Below are positions 52,150 through 61,601 of a stretch of DNA of 64,000 bases, one piece after another. The translations under genes and the position numbers were made by a program. The notes below the pieces were generated by a model. It had not been told where the DNA came from. It made no database searches and saw only the letters and a program-made list of their open reading frames with translations. The stretch lies in contig NC_012108.1 in the NCBI RefSeq assembly GCF_000020365.1, positions 3,472,001-3,536,000 on the forward strand, in the 5' to 3' direction. The stretch comes from Desulforapulum autotrophicum HRM2 (GTDB lineage: Bacteria > Desulfobacterota > Desulfobacteria > Desulfobacterales > Desulfobacteraceae). How positions within the stretch are numbered: position 1 is the first letter of the stretch; every line of letters starts with the position of its first letter.

Positions 52150-53523
52150 CTACAACTGACAGGCCGTATCTGCAAACCGAGTGTCCACAAAACGGTCAAG
52201 ATCAATTATCTTACCGATGCCCATGACGTCATGCATATACCTCTGGATTTTATCCAAATTTTCCTTGACAGGGTAAAGATCGTCCATGCGTATGGCCTGG
52301 GGCTGGGCGAACACCTGCTGGAGCACACCGGGAGTCAAACCCAGTCGGCCGTCAGGATCGAGGAATTTCACACCAATGTCCGCTGCCCTTGACTTATCCG
52401 CCTCAATGTATTTACCCGACTCAACAACAAGGGAAACAAACTCCTGGGTTGCCTGGGGATAGGTTTCAATAAACGTCTGCTGCATTGCCACAACACAGCA
52501 GGGATGACTCTCCCAGCGGGTAGACGAGATAAACTCCAGCTCACCGATCCCTTTGGCAATAGCCTTGGTGGCAATGGGCTCGGCAACCATGAATCCTGCC
52601 ACATCGTCATTCTCGTTCATGATGCCGGGCATTTTTATGGGTGGAACAACTTCGAATCTGACGTTGATGGCCTTTTTCCCGGGAACCCCGGGCTTGAGTC
52701 CCAGCTCTTTTAAAAACTGATGGGCGAGCATATGATGAACACTCATCTTATGGGGGATATCAACGACCTTGTACTTATAAAAGCTCTGGAGAGAATCAAA
52801 CCGATGATCATAATGACGGCTTCGCACAAAGGTGCTGCCGTTCTTATGGGCCAGAAGCACCAGCCGGATGGGAGAATCATAGGCAAATAAGTCCATGGCA
52901 ATGGGTGCAAGCACAAAGGCCGCGTCTAATGCACCGTTCTCAAGCCCTTCCTGAATTGGATTCCATCCGGGCTTGCAGTCCGTGTCAAGTATGAAATGAC
53001 GGGGAGTAATCTCTCCACTGTCAATCCTGTACTTAAGCGCACCCAGTGCAAGGTGGTCTGTAATCTGGATATGTGCCACATTAAGAACCACTTTACCGTC
53101 AACCACCCTTCTCTCTTTTTTTTCAACAACAGCTCCATTACCACTTGAAAACACTTTTTCAATACTTGCCTTTATCTGGTCGACATCAAAGGGTTTTGGC
53201 ACATGGCCGTTTCCCCCGGCTTCCATGATGAGAATCTGCTGGCCCTTGTCAGCCTGGGCCGTGGCCATGATAAAGGGAATATTCCTATATTCATCCCGAC
53301 TCCTGAGCCACTTGAGAAATTCAAGCCCGTCCCGCTGGGGCATGTTCCAGTCACTGATCACAAGATCAGGTTTCTCTGCCTCAACCTTTGCGATGCCGTC
53401 ATCACCGTTCACCGCCACGATAATATTATCAAACCCCGCCTTGTTCAACATCTGCTTGAACATTACACGCATGGTGCCGGAATCATCTGCGACAAGAATT
53501 TTTATTTTTGGGTCTACCGCCAT
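52150..53523 (-). CDS. CheY-type receiver fused to a cytoplasmic NrtA/SsuA-like substrate-binding domain
   Basis: A 457-residue protein with no signal peptide. Residues ~5-125 are a complete receiver (ILVADDSGTMRVMFKQML; LVISDWNMPQRDGLEF with the phospho-Asp; FIMATAQADKG and GHVPKPFDVDQI with Thr and Lys). Residues ~145-450 are an NMT1/NrtA-type periplasmic-binding-protein fold (LGALKYRIDSG; NGALDAAFVLAPIAMDLF; FMVAEPIATKAIAKG; RWESHPCCVVAM). Binding proteins are normally exported, so this one probably senses an imported ligand in the cytoplasm and relays it by phosphorylation. It is last of the ABC cluster, 75 bp after the permease. Confidence 0.82.
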   Translation of the reverse strand: MAVDPKIKILVADDSGTMRVMFKQMLNKAGFDNIIVAVNGDDGIAKVEAEKPDLVISDWNMPQRDGLEFLKWLRSRDEYRNIPFIMATAQADKGQQILIMEAGGNGHVPKPFDVDQIKASIEKVFSSGNGAVVEKKERRVVDGKVVLNVAHIQITDHLALGALKYRIDSGEITPRHFILDTDCKPGWNPIQEGLENGALDAAFVLAPIAMDLFAYDSPIRLVLLAHKNGSTFVRSRHYDHRFDSLQSFYKYKVVDIPHKMSVHHMLAHQFLKELGLKPGVPGKKAINVRFEVVPPIKMPGIMNENDDVAGFMVAEPIATKAIAKGIGELEFISSTRWESHPCCVVAMQQTFIETYPQATQEFVSLVVESGKYIEADKSRAADIGVKFLDPDGRLGLTPGVLQQVFAQPQAIRMDDLYPVKENLDKIQRYMHDVMGIGKIIDLDRFVDTRFADTACQL

Positions 53524-53598
53524 AAAAAGGCTCCTTTATATTTTTGTATCCATCAGCCGCCGTCAGCAGTTGCTGAAGTCCATCACCCAATCAACGTT

Positions 53599-54438
53599 TC
53601 AATAATCACCCCAGGTGGATTTTACCACCCCCTGAACCATCTGCATCCCCCTGTCAAGCAAAAACCCCAAAATGCCGATGGCGATAATCATGGCCATGAG
53701 CACGTCATAGGACATGGTATCCCTGGCATCGTTGATAAGATACCCAAGCCCGCTTGAAACGCCCAGAAATTCGGCAGGCACAAGCACAATCCAGGCAATA
53801 CCCAGGGCAAGCCGGAGGCTTGTGAGCACATTGGGCAAAGAGACTGGAACAATGATGGTCCAGATCAGTTGGAAATGGTTTGCCCCCTGGTTCATTGCCA
53901 TGCGTATCCAGCTTGGATTCACGTTTCCAACCCCTGTGGCCGTGTTGAGCATGATGGGCCAGACCGTTGCCATGACGATCAAAAAAACAATTGCCGACTC
54001 AAATTGAACAAAAACGATCAAAGCAACGGGCATCCAGGAAAGGGGACTGATCATCCGCAAAAACTGAATGGGTGAGTAGGAAAGGCTCCTGAGCCTGGGA
54101 TAAAATCCAATGACTATCCCACCGGGAATGCCCAGAACGGATGCAATGGTTATCCCCAGAAGGACCCGCCTGAGGCTTGCCCACACAGACACCCAGAAAT
54201 GCCCCTGGGTGACAGCAATGCCAAGGGCCTTTAGCGTTGGCACGGGCAAAAATTGGTTGAACGGCTCAAGGGCACGGCTGGAAAGAAAAAAGGTTCCAGC
54301 AAGTACCCAGACCACGACAAGTAAAGATATGCCGAAAACTTCATACCCTGCTCCAGACTCGCCGCCACTGGCAGACAGCCCATATCCGCCCTTGGTGTTT
54401 TGGGAAGGCCGCCATACCAGGCGATCAATTAATTTCAA
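53599..54438 (-). CDS. ABC transporter permease (NrtB/SsuC type)
   Basis: About 279 residues. The BPD_transp_1 permease has five or six membrane segments (YEVFGISLLVVVWVLAGTFF onward). The EAA-type loop is ALGIAWIVLVPAEFLGVSSG and the N-terminal part has SLRRVLLGITIASVLGIPGG. The start TTG at 54438 is favoured because GGGAGGAG sits just upstream inside the binding-protein gene, giving a 14-bp overlap. A longer reading to 54492 has no such site. With the ATPase and binding protein it forms an importer of the nitrate/taurine/aliphatic sulfonate family; the substrate is not identifiable from sequence. Confidence 0.83.
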   Translation of the reverse strand: MKLIDRLVWRPSQNTKGGYGLSASGGESGAGYEVFGISLLVVVWVLAGTFFLSSRALEPFNQFLPVPTLKALGIAVTQGHFWVSVWASLRRVLLGITIASVLGIPGGIVIGFYPRLRSLSYSPIQFLRMISPLSWMPVALIVFVQFESAIVFLIVMATVWPIMLNTATGVGNVNPSWIRMAMNQGANHFQLIWTIIVPVSLPNVLTSLRLALGIAWIVLVPAEFLGVSSGLGYLINDARDTMSYDVLMAMIIAIGILGFLLDRGMQMVQGVVKSTWGDY

Positions 54439-55630
54439 TCGTCTCCTCCCTTTCCAGGGACGCAGTCGGACCCAAGGGAAAAAAGTCCCCATGATTTTGA
54501 TTGTTCACCATTGCCTTGCGCACAAAACGATCATCCACAAGCTCCCCCCGGGCCCATTCAAGGTCAAGATTTTTCAAAAACCCGGTATCTCCTTCAACAA
54601 GGGTTTTACCCATCTGCTCAAGTATGAACCGAGTGGCTGAGGCAAAGGGATAGGGTTGAAACCCGATTCTATCAACCTTCCACTCTGGATGAACAATGGC
54701 CCGTGGCAGAGGCCCTGTGGTGTACGCTTTAAAATCATATCCGGTAAATACCCGCTTCAGAACATCGGCCCGAACGGGCAGATACCCCGCCCCGTCCCGG
54801 CTCAAGATATGGGCCGCCTCTTCCCTGTTGTGTTCACACCAGATCTGGGCCCGCACCACGGCATTGACAGCCCTTTGAACCAATGCCGGCCTTGTCCGGG
54901 TCAGACTCTCCCGGGACACAATAACACAACAGGGATGATTCTTCCAGATGTCTCCGGTAAACCGCATGATCCTTGCCTTGAGCTTTATCTCGGCAAGGGC
55001 ATTAAAGGGTTCAGCAACAATGAAACCGTCTATTTTTCGACCCAGCAGCGCAGGCGGCATTTCAGGCGGTGAAAGAATGAACAGATTCACCTCATTGGGC
55101 CCAAGGGGGGCATTCTGGGGCCTGATCACCGGCACAAGCCCCTGGGCTCTGATGGCAAGTTGTACAACAAGATTATGGGTGGAGTACCATGAAGGGACTG
55201 CAATCTGACACCCCCCGAGATCTGCAAAACCCCTGATATGGGAATCCCCACGAACGGTCAGGGCGCTGCCGTTGGTATGATCCCACCCAAGGACCTTGAC
55301 TGGAATTTTCTGCTTGAATCTCATCCAGACAGGTATGGGAAAAAGCATGTGGGTAAGATCAAACTTACCTGCAATAAAAGACTCGGTGAGCACATTCCAG
55401 GATCTCACCATAACCGGTCTTGGCACGGTAAGCCCCTGTTCCATAAAAAAGCCAAGACTGTGGGCGATGAGCAGCGGGGCTGCATCGGTGATGGGTAGAT
55501 ATCCAATTCTGAGGGTTTCTGATTTGCCTTCCGCAGAAGCTAAAGGGGCAAAAAAAGAGGCACCAAGGGCCATGGCAGCTTTTCCCATGAAACGCCGTCG
55601 TTGAATATCACCTGGGTCTTTCACACTCAT
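54425..55630 (-). CDS. Tat-exported ABC substrate-binding protein (NrtA/SsuA type)
   Basis: A 401-residue binding protein. The N-terminus RRRFMGKAAMALGASFFAP is a twin-arginine signal, pointing to export of a folded, possibly cofactor- or metal-loaded protein. The NMT1 fold follows: LRIGYLPITDAAPLLIAHSLG, SPPEMPPALLGRKIDGFIVAEP and ITGDIWKNHPCCVIVSRES (read as TGDIWKNHPCC). It overlaps the ATPase start by 4 bp and the permease start by ~14 bp. HPCCVxx is shared with the cytoplasmic receiver-fused paralogue, suggesting the same ligand. Confidence 0.85.
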   Translation of the reverse strand: MSVKDPGDIQRRRFMGKAAMALGASFFAPLASAEGKSETLRIGYLPITDAAPLLIAHSLGFFMEQGLTVPRPVMVRSWNVLTESFIAGKFDLTHMLFPIPVWMRFKQKIPVKVLGWDHTNGSALTVRGDSHIRGFADLGGCQIAVPSWYSTHNLVVQLAIRAQGLVPVIRPQNAPLGPNEVNLFILSPPEMPPALLGRKIDGFIVAEPFNALAEIKLKARIMRFTGDIWKNHPCCVIVSRESLTRTRPALVQRAVNAVVRAQIWCEHNREEAAHILSRDGAGYLPVRADVLKRVFTGYDFKAYTTGPLPRAIVHPEWKVDRIGFQPYPFASATRFILEQMGKTLVEGDTGFLKNLDLEWARGELVDDRFVRKAMVNNQNHGDFFPLGPTASLEREETIEIN

Positions 55631-56394
55631 AGGAATCCTCTGTTGCCCGATTGGGAGCGTTTGAACCGATTCAGAATCTCCCGCCTGAAGCCCTTGAACA
55701 GCGGGTGATTAAGATCCCTGGGATAGGGGAGATCAATATCAAAAGTCTCGATAATGCCAACAGGCGAACCACCAAGGAGCACCACCCGGTTACCCATCAG
55801 AATGGCCTCATCAATGTCATGGGTTACAAACACCACGGTAAACTGTTCACTCAGCCAGAGATTAACCGTCTCCTCCTGGATATGGGCCCTGGTAAAGGTA
55901 TCAAGGGAGGCAAAGGGCTCGTCCATGATCAATATTTCCGGATGTCCCACAAGGGCCCTGGCAAGGCAGGTCCGCTGGGCCATACCCAGGGAGAGTTCAC
56001 ACGGCCTTGAATGTTCAAAACCTGAAAGTCCGGTAATCTCAATGAACTGAGCCACCCGATAGTCAAGCTGATGAAAATCTTTCCGGATTTTACACCCATA
56101 GGCCACATTTTCCTCGACCGTGAGCCAGGGAATCAGGGTGGGTTGCTGGAACAGCATGGTTCTTGAGGGATGAATGTCGGCGACCCGTTTGCCGTCCACC
56201 CGGACGGTTCCCGATGAGGGCGTGTCAAACCCTGCCAGCATGTTCAAAAGGGTAGTCTTTCCACAGCCGGACTTGCCAAGCAGCATCACAAAATCCCCTG
56301 GTTGAATGGAGAGAGAGACGTTCTTGAGAACAGGATGCCAGGTGCCGTTGGATTTTCGATACCCCTTGGTGAGCTTATCAAATTCGATTTTCAA
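55627..56394 (-). CDS. ABC transporter ATP-binding protein (NrtD/SsuB type)
   Basis: A 255-residue ABC ATPase. Walker A is VMLLGKSGCGKTTLLNMLAGF, shown as GKSGCGKTT, then the Q-loop FQQPTLIPWLTVEENVAYG. The signature is ELSLGMAQRTCLARALVG (S-L-G-M-A instead of the usual LSGGQ), Walker B is ILIMDEPFASLDTF, and the H-loop is VFVTHDIDEAILMG. The unusual SLGMA signature differs from LSGGM in family members. It is second in the cluster, 3 bp after the free binding protein. Confidence 0.87.
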   Translation of the reverse strand: MKIEFDKLTKGYRKSNGTWHPVLKNVSLSIQPGDFVMLLGKSGCGKTTLLNMLAGFDTPSSGTVRVDGKRVADIHPSRTMLFQQPTLIPWLTVEENVAYGCKIRKDFHQLDYRVAQFIEITGLSGFEHSRPCELSLGMAQRTCLARALVGHPEILIMDEPFASLDTFTRAHIQEETVNLWLSEQFTVVFVTHDIDEAILMGNRVVLLGGSPVGIIETFDIDLPYPRDLNHPLFKGFRREILNRFKRSQSGNRGFL

Positions 56395-56397
56395 AAT

Positions 56398-57258
56398 TTA
56401 AATTGCAGCTCCTGTTTTCATGGCAAAATCCATTTGAACGGCCCGGGAGAAATCCGTGGTACCGGCAACAAACCCAAATGCCGCCCCCATATATTCCTCG
56501 ATCTGCTTGACAGTCTTGATATCAATTAAACAATCGAAATTCAGCATCCCAGACGCTTCACGGCCCGATTGCCGGGGGAAGAAAAAGACATTGCCAAGGG
56601 TCTCCACCAGGGAAGACACGGCATCGGGAAAGGATTCAACCAGGTCGCCACCCAGGACAAAAACGTCAGGAGGGTAACCTGGCCAGAGTCGCTCAGCCCG
56701 GCAGACAATCCTGCCTGCCCCGGCCTTGACCGCCATGGTTCCAAAGGGTTCCGGCCCGATAAAACCACCGATACGCCCGTCATCGTCATAGGCCAGGGCT
56801 TCGGCCATCAAATGAACGGCCATGGGCTCAAAAACAACGTCCGATGAACTGTCATTGCCCAACCGCAAACCAATGGATGCCATGAGCCTGTGGACAAGTA
56901 GGGTGTAGATGGATAACCCATGGGGAACCAGTACGGTTTTCCCCTTGAAATCGGCCAGACTTTTAATGTCTGCCCCTCGATTTTTAATGAAAAAAGCCCC
57001 CGGATTGGGTCCCTTGAGCAGAATACGGATATCAGTACCTGACGTCACAAGGTCAATGGCGGCCGGGACCGGAATAAATGCGCCGTCAATCCTCCGGTCG
57101 CGCAGGCTGTCCAGAATCTGGGTCCAGGAGCCCAGGGGAACCGGGTCAAAGGCTCCTTTAGAACCGGCAAGGCCCATGGAAAAATCGCCAACCCATTTCA
57201 GCAGACCGATCCTGAAAACAGGTTTTTCACCCATGCCTCCTCCCTTTTCCATTCCCAA
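56398..57258 (-). CDS. NrtA/SsuA-like binding protein without signal peptide (putative cytoplasmic sensor)
   Basis: A 286-residue NMT1-type protein. It has FRIGLLKWVGDFSMGLAGSKG, DSLRDRRIDGAFIPVPAAID, FKGKTVLVPHGLSIYTLLVHR and GGFIGPEPFGTMAVKAGAG. The N-terminus is MGMEKGGGMGEKPVFRIG, with no signal sequence or lipobox. It is the first gene of the cluster, 3 bp before the ATPase. Cyanobacterial NrtC and CmpC carry a cytoplasmic binding-protein-like regulatory domain fused to the ATPase; this may be a free version of such a domain. Function is inferred. Confidence 0.68.
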   Translation of the reverse strand: MGMEKGGGMGEKPVFRIGLLKWVGDFSMGLAGSKGAFDPVPLGSWTQILDSLRDRRIDGAFIPVPAAIDLVTSGTDIRILLKGPNPGAFFIKNRGADIKSLADFKGKTVLVPHGLSIYTLLVHRLMASIGLRLGNDSSSDVVFEPMAVHLMAEALAYDDDGRIGGFIGPEPFGTMAVKAGAGRIVCRAERLWPGYPPDVFVLGGDLVESFPDAVSSLVETLGNVFFFPRQSGREASGMLNFDCLIDIKTVKQIEEYMGAAFGFVAGTTDFSRAVQMDFAMKTGAAI

Positions 57259-57430
57259 CCTGTATTACCCCGTAAATTAAATTTTCCCATTTTTTTAACA
57301 TAGGACCGTTGATCAGTGCAATATTTATATATGAAACTCCAGCCACGGTAGAGATAGGCCAGAAATTCTAATTGTGGAAATCAGCACAGACTGACGTATA
57401 TATTTTAAATCATGGGTTAAAATTGCTGAG

Positions 57431-59128
57431 TTATAGACGTCCCTTTTTGATGATGGCCACAAGCAGCCACACCCCCATCAGGGCTGCAGCAATAAAGCCT
57501 GCAATCCCGATAACCGAAACCCCGAAAAGAATGGGAGGCACATTGGAGTTGATCAGCTGGGCCGACCCCATGATCAGGGCAGCTATGATAATGGCAAAGG
57601 AGATGCGGTTGCTGATCTGGTCATGGGTGGCAAGCATACGTTCGAATCCCTGAATCTGAATATTCAGGCGGATGTTTCCAAGCTTTGCAAGTCGCAGAAT
57701 TTCAAGAAAATCCGAGGGAAAGATTCGGGCAAATCTCAGGGCTTCCCTGGTAATGCCAAGCATATCTTCAGAGATACGTTTCGGGGAAAGTCTGGACAAT
57801 TTTGCCTGCCTCACATGGGGGGCGGCAGCCTTGATCATATCAAAATCCGGATCAAGTTTTTTTGCCACACCTTCAACCGTGGCAAAGGCCTTCATCATCA
57901 GGAAAAGATCAGGGGGAATCCGCATCTTGTGGTGGGACGATATCTCCAGAATGTCCTGGACAAGCTGACCGATGCGTATCTCCTTGAGCGGCCGGTCAAG
58001 GTTAAGCACGACAAAATCCGTAAGGTCCTTTTCAAGGGCGGCAAGATCCGGCTCGACATCATAGTCGGCAAGCTCAAGGAGAAATCGTGCCCCAAGGCGC
58101 ATATCCTTCTTGTGGATTGCATAGATAAGATCCACAAAGGACTCCCGGGTGTGGCGGGGAATAAATCCTGCCATGCCAAAATCAACCGGACAGATGACGT
58201 TTTTGGGAAGCACAAACAGGTTACCCGGATGGGGATCGGCATGGAAAAAGCCAAAATCAAACACCTGCTTCATGACAAACTGAGCCCCGTTCCGGGTGAT
58301 TTGTCCGATGTCCAGACCCTGGCGGACAAGGGCCGCTCTTTCAGAAATTTTCACCCCCCGGATAAACTCCATGGTCAGCACACGCTGGCTTGATTCTGCC
58401 CGGAATACCCCGGGAATATGAACGGTTTTATCGTTGCTGAACTGCCTTGCCATTCTCTCAAGATTGCTGGCTTCAACTGAATAGTCAAGCTCCCGGCCAA
58501 GGCTTTTTGCAAACTCCTCAACGATCCTGACCGGTCTGTGGTATGCGATCTCCTCCACATGGTCCTCGGCAAGGGTGGCCAGGTGGTGCATAATTTCAAG
58601 ATCCACCTCAATGATCTTGCGTATGCCCGGCCGCTGAACCTTGACAGCCACCTCACCAACCCCTGTAATACCCGCCCTGTGGACCTGGCCAATGGAAGCC
58701 GATGCAATGGGGGTATGGTCGATGAATTCAAAGACCTCTCCATGGGGACGTCCGAACTCGGCCGAGATGATGGCGGCCACTTCATCAAAGGAGAAAGGCG
58801 GCACATGGTCCTGGAGTCGGGCAAGTTCAGTCAACAGATTAACAGGAATGAGATCCGGGCGGGAGGACAAAATCTGGCCGAACTTTATAAAAGTAGGGCC
58901 AAGCTCCTCAAAAATCATTCTGATTCGCATGGCCCCGGAAAGCTTCTCAAGCCGCTCCCCCTTGTTCCGGGAGATCAGCTTGAGTCCTATTTCAATATAC
59001 TCGTCAAGATTCAAGGCATCAATGATGTTACCGAATCCATATTTGAAAATAATCCCGAGTATCTGGCGGTAACGCAAAAAATGGCGATAACTCCTGCCAA
59101 GGCCGCCTATTTTCCGGATACTGACCAT
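57431..59128 (-). CDS. UbiB/ABC1-family atypical kinase-like protein
   Basis: A 565-residue UbiB-family protein. LGPTFIKFGQILSSRPDLIP is the KxGQ motif, ASIGQVHRAGI the Ala-rich loop, then VAVKVQRPGIRKII, FFHADPHPGNLFVLPKNV and CPVDFGMAGFIPRHTR. Two membrane helices are at the C-terminus (IISFAIIIAALIMG region; VIGIAGFIAAALMGVWLLVAII, partly shown). UbiB-type proteins are ATP-dependent factors in quinone/isoprenoid lipid biosynthesis or movement. It lies 4 bp after the phasin-like gene. Confidence 0.88.
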   Translation of the reverse strand: MVSIRKIGGLGRSYRHFLRYRQILGIIFKYGFGNIIDALNLDEYIEIGLKLISRNKGERLEKLSGAMRIRMIFEELGPTFIKFGQILSSRPDLIPVNLLTELARLQDHVPPFSFDEVAAIISAEFGRPHGEVFEFIDHTPIASASIGQVHRAGITGVGEVAVKVQRPGIRKIIEVDLEIMHHLATLAEDHVEEIAYHRPVRIVEEFAKSLGRELDYSVEASNLERMARQFSNDKTVHIPGVFRAESSQRVLTMEFIRGVKISERAALVRQGLDIGQITRNGAQFVMKQVFDFGFFHADPHPGNLFVLPKNVICPVDFGMAGFIPRHTRESFVDLIYAIHKKDMRLGARFLLELADYDVEPDLAALEKDLTDFVVLNLDRPLKEIRIGQLVQDILEISSHHKMRIPPDLFLMMKAFATVEGVAKKLDPDFDMIKAAAPHVRQAKLSRLSPKRISEDMLGITREALRFARIFPSDFLEILRLAKLGNIRLNIQIQGFERMLATHDQISNRISFAIIIAALIMGSAQLINSNVPPILFGVSVIGIAGFIAAALMGVWLLVAIIKKGRL

Positions 59129-59131
59129 ATC

Positions 59132-59461
59132 CTAGGTTTCATCTTTGTCGACGCTGCCGGCCTGGAGTTCAACCAGCATGGCTTTGATCTCTGTAATCTC
59201 TTTTTTCAATTTAACAAGATCACTTCTCCTTGCCAGGTCGGTCTTTTTAAGGATTTTCTCCACTGCAGACTCCACCCTATGGTCAAATTTTTCCACGGTT
59301 TCATCATAACGGTCCATGATATCATCGAGAAATTTTTGACCCTCCTGCTGGTCCATCTTACCCTTTTCCGCAAACTCCCGGGCCAGATCTTCGATCTCTT
59401 TTTTTGACCGCAGGGCAAGCCCGACACCGGCCAGAAAACTCTTTTTCATGTAGTCAAGCAT
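59132..59461 (-). CDS. Phasin-like small coiled-coil protein
   Basis: A 109-residue protein. MKKSFLAGVGLALRSKKEIE followed by LAREFAEKGKMDQQEGQKFLD resembles the phasin/poly-hydroxyalkanoate-associated proteins called PhaI-like in proteobacteria. The rest is a long coiled coil (VESAVEKILKKTDLARRSDL; LKKEITEIKAMLVELQ). It is 3 bp upstream of the UbiB gene on the same transcript. A PHA-granule function cannot be shown here, since no pha genes are nearby. Confidence 0.6.
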   Translation of the reverse strand: MLDYMKKSFLAGVGLALRSKKEIEDLAREFAEKGKMDQQEGQKFLDDIMDRYDETVEKFDHRVESAVEKILKKTDLARRSDLVKLKKEITEIKAMLVELQAGSVDKDET

Positions 59462-59484
59462 GGCTCCTCCTTTGAAAAAATAAT

Positions 59485-61332
59485 TTACCTGGACCCAAAA
59501 GCTGCCTCGGGCATGGTTTCCACACTGGAATCACCCTCGACAATGGCATCCATTTTTGCAAGGGCTGACGGAAGAAGGGTATTGATGAAAAAGGCTGCCG
59601 TCATTACCTGGCCGGCATAATAAGCCGCATCCTTGTTCGTGGCTGACTTTGCGGCCACAACTTCAGGATCAAGGGAGCCCGCCTTTTTGACAAGCTTTGG
59701 CGCAGCCACCATGGCCCGCCACAGCAGCATCCAGGCCATGGCAACATCACCTGTCACCTCAAGGAATGGATGGGCAAAGGAATAGGCGTTCATCACATCC
59801 TTGGATTTTGACCGTTCCCCAATGACCTTTGCCGTCTGTTCAAGTTTATCCACGGCCTTTTCAACCCGAGCGGCAATGGCCTTGACCCCCTCAACCTGCT
59901 TTGCCGCTTCCACCACCTGACGAATCTCGTCAATGAAATCCCTAAAAAGTTTGCCGTCCTTCATGGCAAGCTTCCGGCCCAGCAGGTCCATGGCCTGAAT
60001 GCCGTTGGTTCCCTCGTAGATCATGTAAATCCTTGAATCACGCATGAGCTGCTCAACGGGAAATTCCTTGATATACCCGTACCCGCCATAAACCTGGACC
60101 CCATGGCTGCACACCTCAAGGGATCGATCTGTGACATATCCCTTGACCAGGGGGGTAAGAAGCTCGACCATGTCGCCGTACCGCTCCTTTTGTTCGGGAT
60201 CTTCCGAAGTTTCAGCAATATCGAGGCATTTTCCGTTAAAGTAGATCAGGCTTCTCATGCCTTCGATCAGGGCCTTCATGTTGAGCAGCTGTCGCCTCAC
60301 ATCCGGGTGCTCGATGATGGGACAGCTCTTCACCCCCGGCTGTCTTGCCTTGAGAATATTCTTTCCCTGGATTCTTGTCCTGGCATAGTCAAGGGCATAC
60401 ATATAGGAGGCCGTTGATACGGCAAAACCCTGGAGGCCAACAAAGGCACGGGCCTCGTTCATCATCCTGAACATGGCCGACATCCCCTTGTTTTCCGCAC
60501 CCAAAAGGGTACCGATACTCTCACCCTTTTCGCCAAGGGAGAGGGTGCAGGTGGCGTTTCCGTGGAGCCCCATCTTCTCCTCAATGCCCGTGCAAACCAC
60601 ATTGTTAAACTCACCAAGGCTGCCATCATCATTGACCCTGTACTTGGGAACCAGGAAGAGCGAGATGCCACGGGTACCTTCGGGCGCCCCTTCTATCCTT
60701 GCAAGCACCGGGTGAATGATGTTTTTAGCAAGGTCATGCTCGCCTGCCGAGATAAATATTTTGGTCCCCGTAATCGAATAGGTGCCGTCAGCATTCTTTT
60801 TTGCAACCGAGGACAAGGCCCCCACGTCAGAACCTGCCTCGGCCTCGGTGAGCAGCATGGTTCCACCCCACTCACCGGAAAACATTTTTTTCATATAGAG
60901 CCGTTTCTGCTCGTCAGTTCCAAAGGCCTCCACAAGGGTGGCAGCTCCGTGGGTCATGCCGCTGTAGAGCATGAACGAGGGGTTGGCACCGATGAGATAT
61001 TCATTTGCAGCAAGACCCACAAGTTTTGGCATGCCCTGGCCCCCCACCTCGGGATCATCGGTCATGGCAAGCCATTCGCCCTCCTTGTATAGTTCCCAGG
61101 CCCGCTTGAAGCACGGCGGAACCGTTACCCGTCCATTGTCAAAAGTACACCCCTCCTCATCACCCGGCTTCTGGGTGGGTAAAATCTCCTTTACAGCCAG
61201 GTTCCTTGCCTCCGAAACAATCAGATCAACGGTTTTTTTATTAAACTCGGCAAAACGCTCATGGTCCACCAGCCCCAGCTGCTCGTGTAAAACAAAATCA
61301 ATGTCCCTGCGGTCTGAAATCAACTGTGCCAT
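59485..61332 (-). CDS. Acyl-CoA dehydrogenase
   Basis: A 615-residue acyl-CoA dehydrogenase, longer than the ~385-residue classical type. FAD-binding and catalytic parts are AMTDDPEVGGQGMPKLVGLA, MLLTEAEAGSDVGALSSVA, GTKIFISAGEHDLAKNIIH and MIYEGTNGIQAMDLLGRKLA, where Glu of YEGTNG is the likely base. An extra ~110-residue C-terminal domain (SYSFAHPFLEVTGDVAMAWML, partly shown) is present, as in AcdA-type enzymes. Probably a beta-oxidation enzyme of fatty acids or aromatics; the chain length preferred is unknown. Confidence 0.92.
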   Translation of the reverse strand: MAQLISDRRDIDFVLHEQLGLVDHERFAEFNKKTVDLIVSEARNLAVKEILPTQKPGDEEGCTFDNGRVTVPPCFKRAWELYKEGEWLAMTDDPEVGGQGMPKLVGLAANEYLIGANPSFMLYSGMTHGAATLVEAFGTDEQKRLYMKKMFSGEWGGTMLLTEAEAGSDVGALSSVAKKNADGTYSITGTKIFISAGEHDLAKNIIHPVLARIEGAPEGTRGISLFLVPKYRVNDDGSLGEFNNVVCTGIEEKMGLHGNATCTLSLGEKGESIGTLLGAENKGMSAMFRMMNEARAFVGLQGFAVSTASYMYALDYARTRIQGKNILKARQPGVKSCPIIEHPDVRRQLLNMKALIEGMRSLIYFNGKCLDIAETSEDPEQKERYGDMVELLTPLVKGYVTDRSLEVCSHGVQVYGGYGYIKEFPVEQLMRDSRIYMIYEGTNGIQAMDLLGRKLAMKDGKLFRDFIDEIRQVVEAAKQVEGVKAIAARVEKAVDKLEQTAKVIGERSKSKDVMNAYSFAHPFLEVTGDVAMAWMLLWRAMVAAPKLVKKAGSLDPEVVAAKSATNKDAAYYAGQVMTAAFFINTLLPSALAKMDAIVEGDSSVETMPEAAFGSR

Positions 61333-61601
61333 AATTTTATTTCCCCTATTCCATGTCTAATGATTTATGGTTTCAATGAGAACTATAATCTTCCTAAGCC
61401 AATAACTCTTGAAAGTCAACACGAGGTCACAAGATTAAATCCATCAAAACGACCTGAAACCTGGAACAATGCCGTAAAACCCACTCCTATCCCCTGGAGA
61501 CAAAAATCTGATTGACATCTATTTTCATTTCTGGTTTGCTTTAAATCCAGGCTCACTATTTAACAACGGTTCATTATAAAGGTTAATATTCAGGATATGC
61601 C

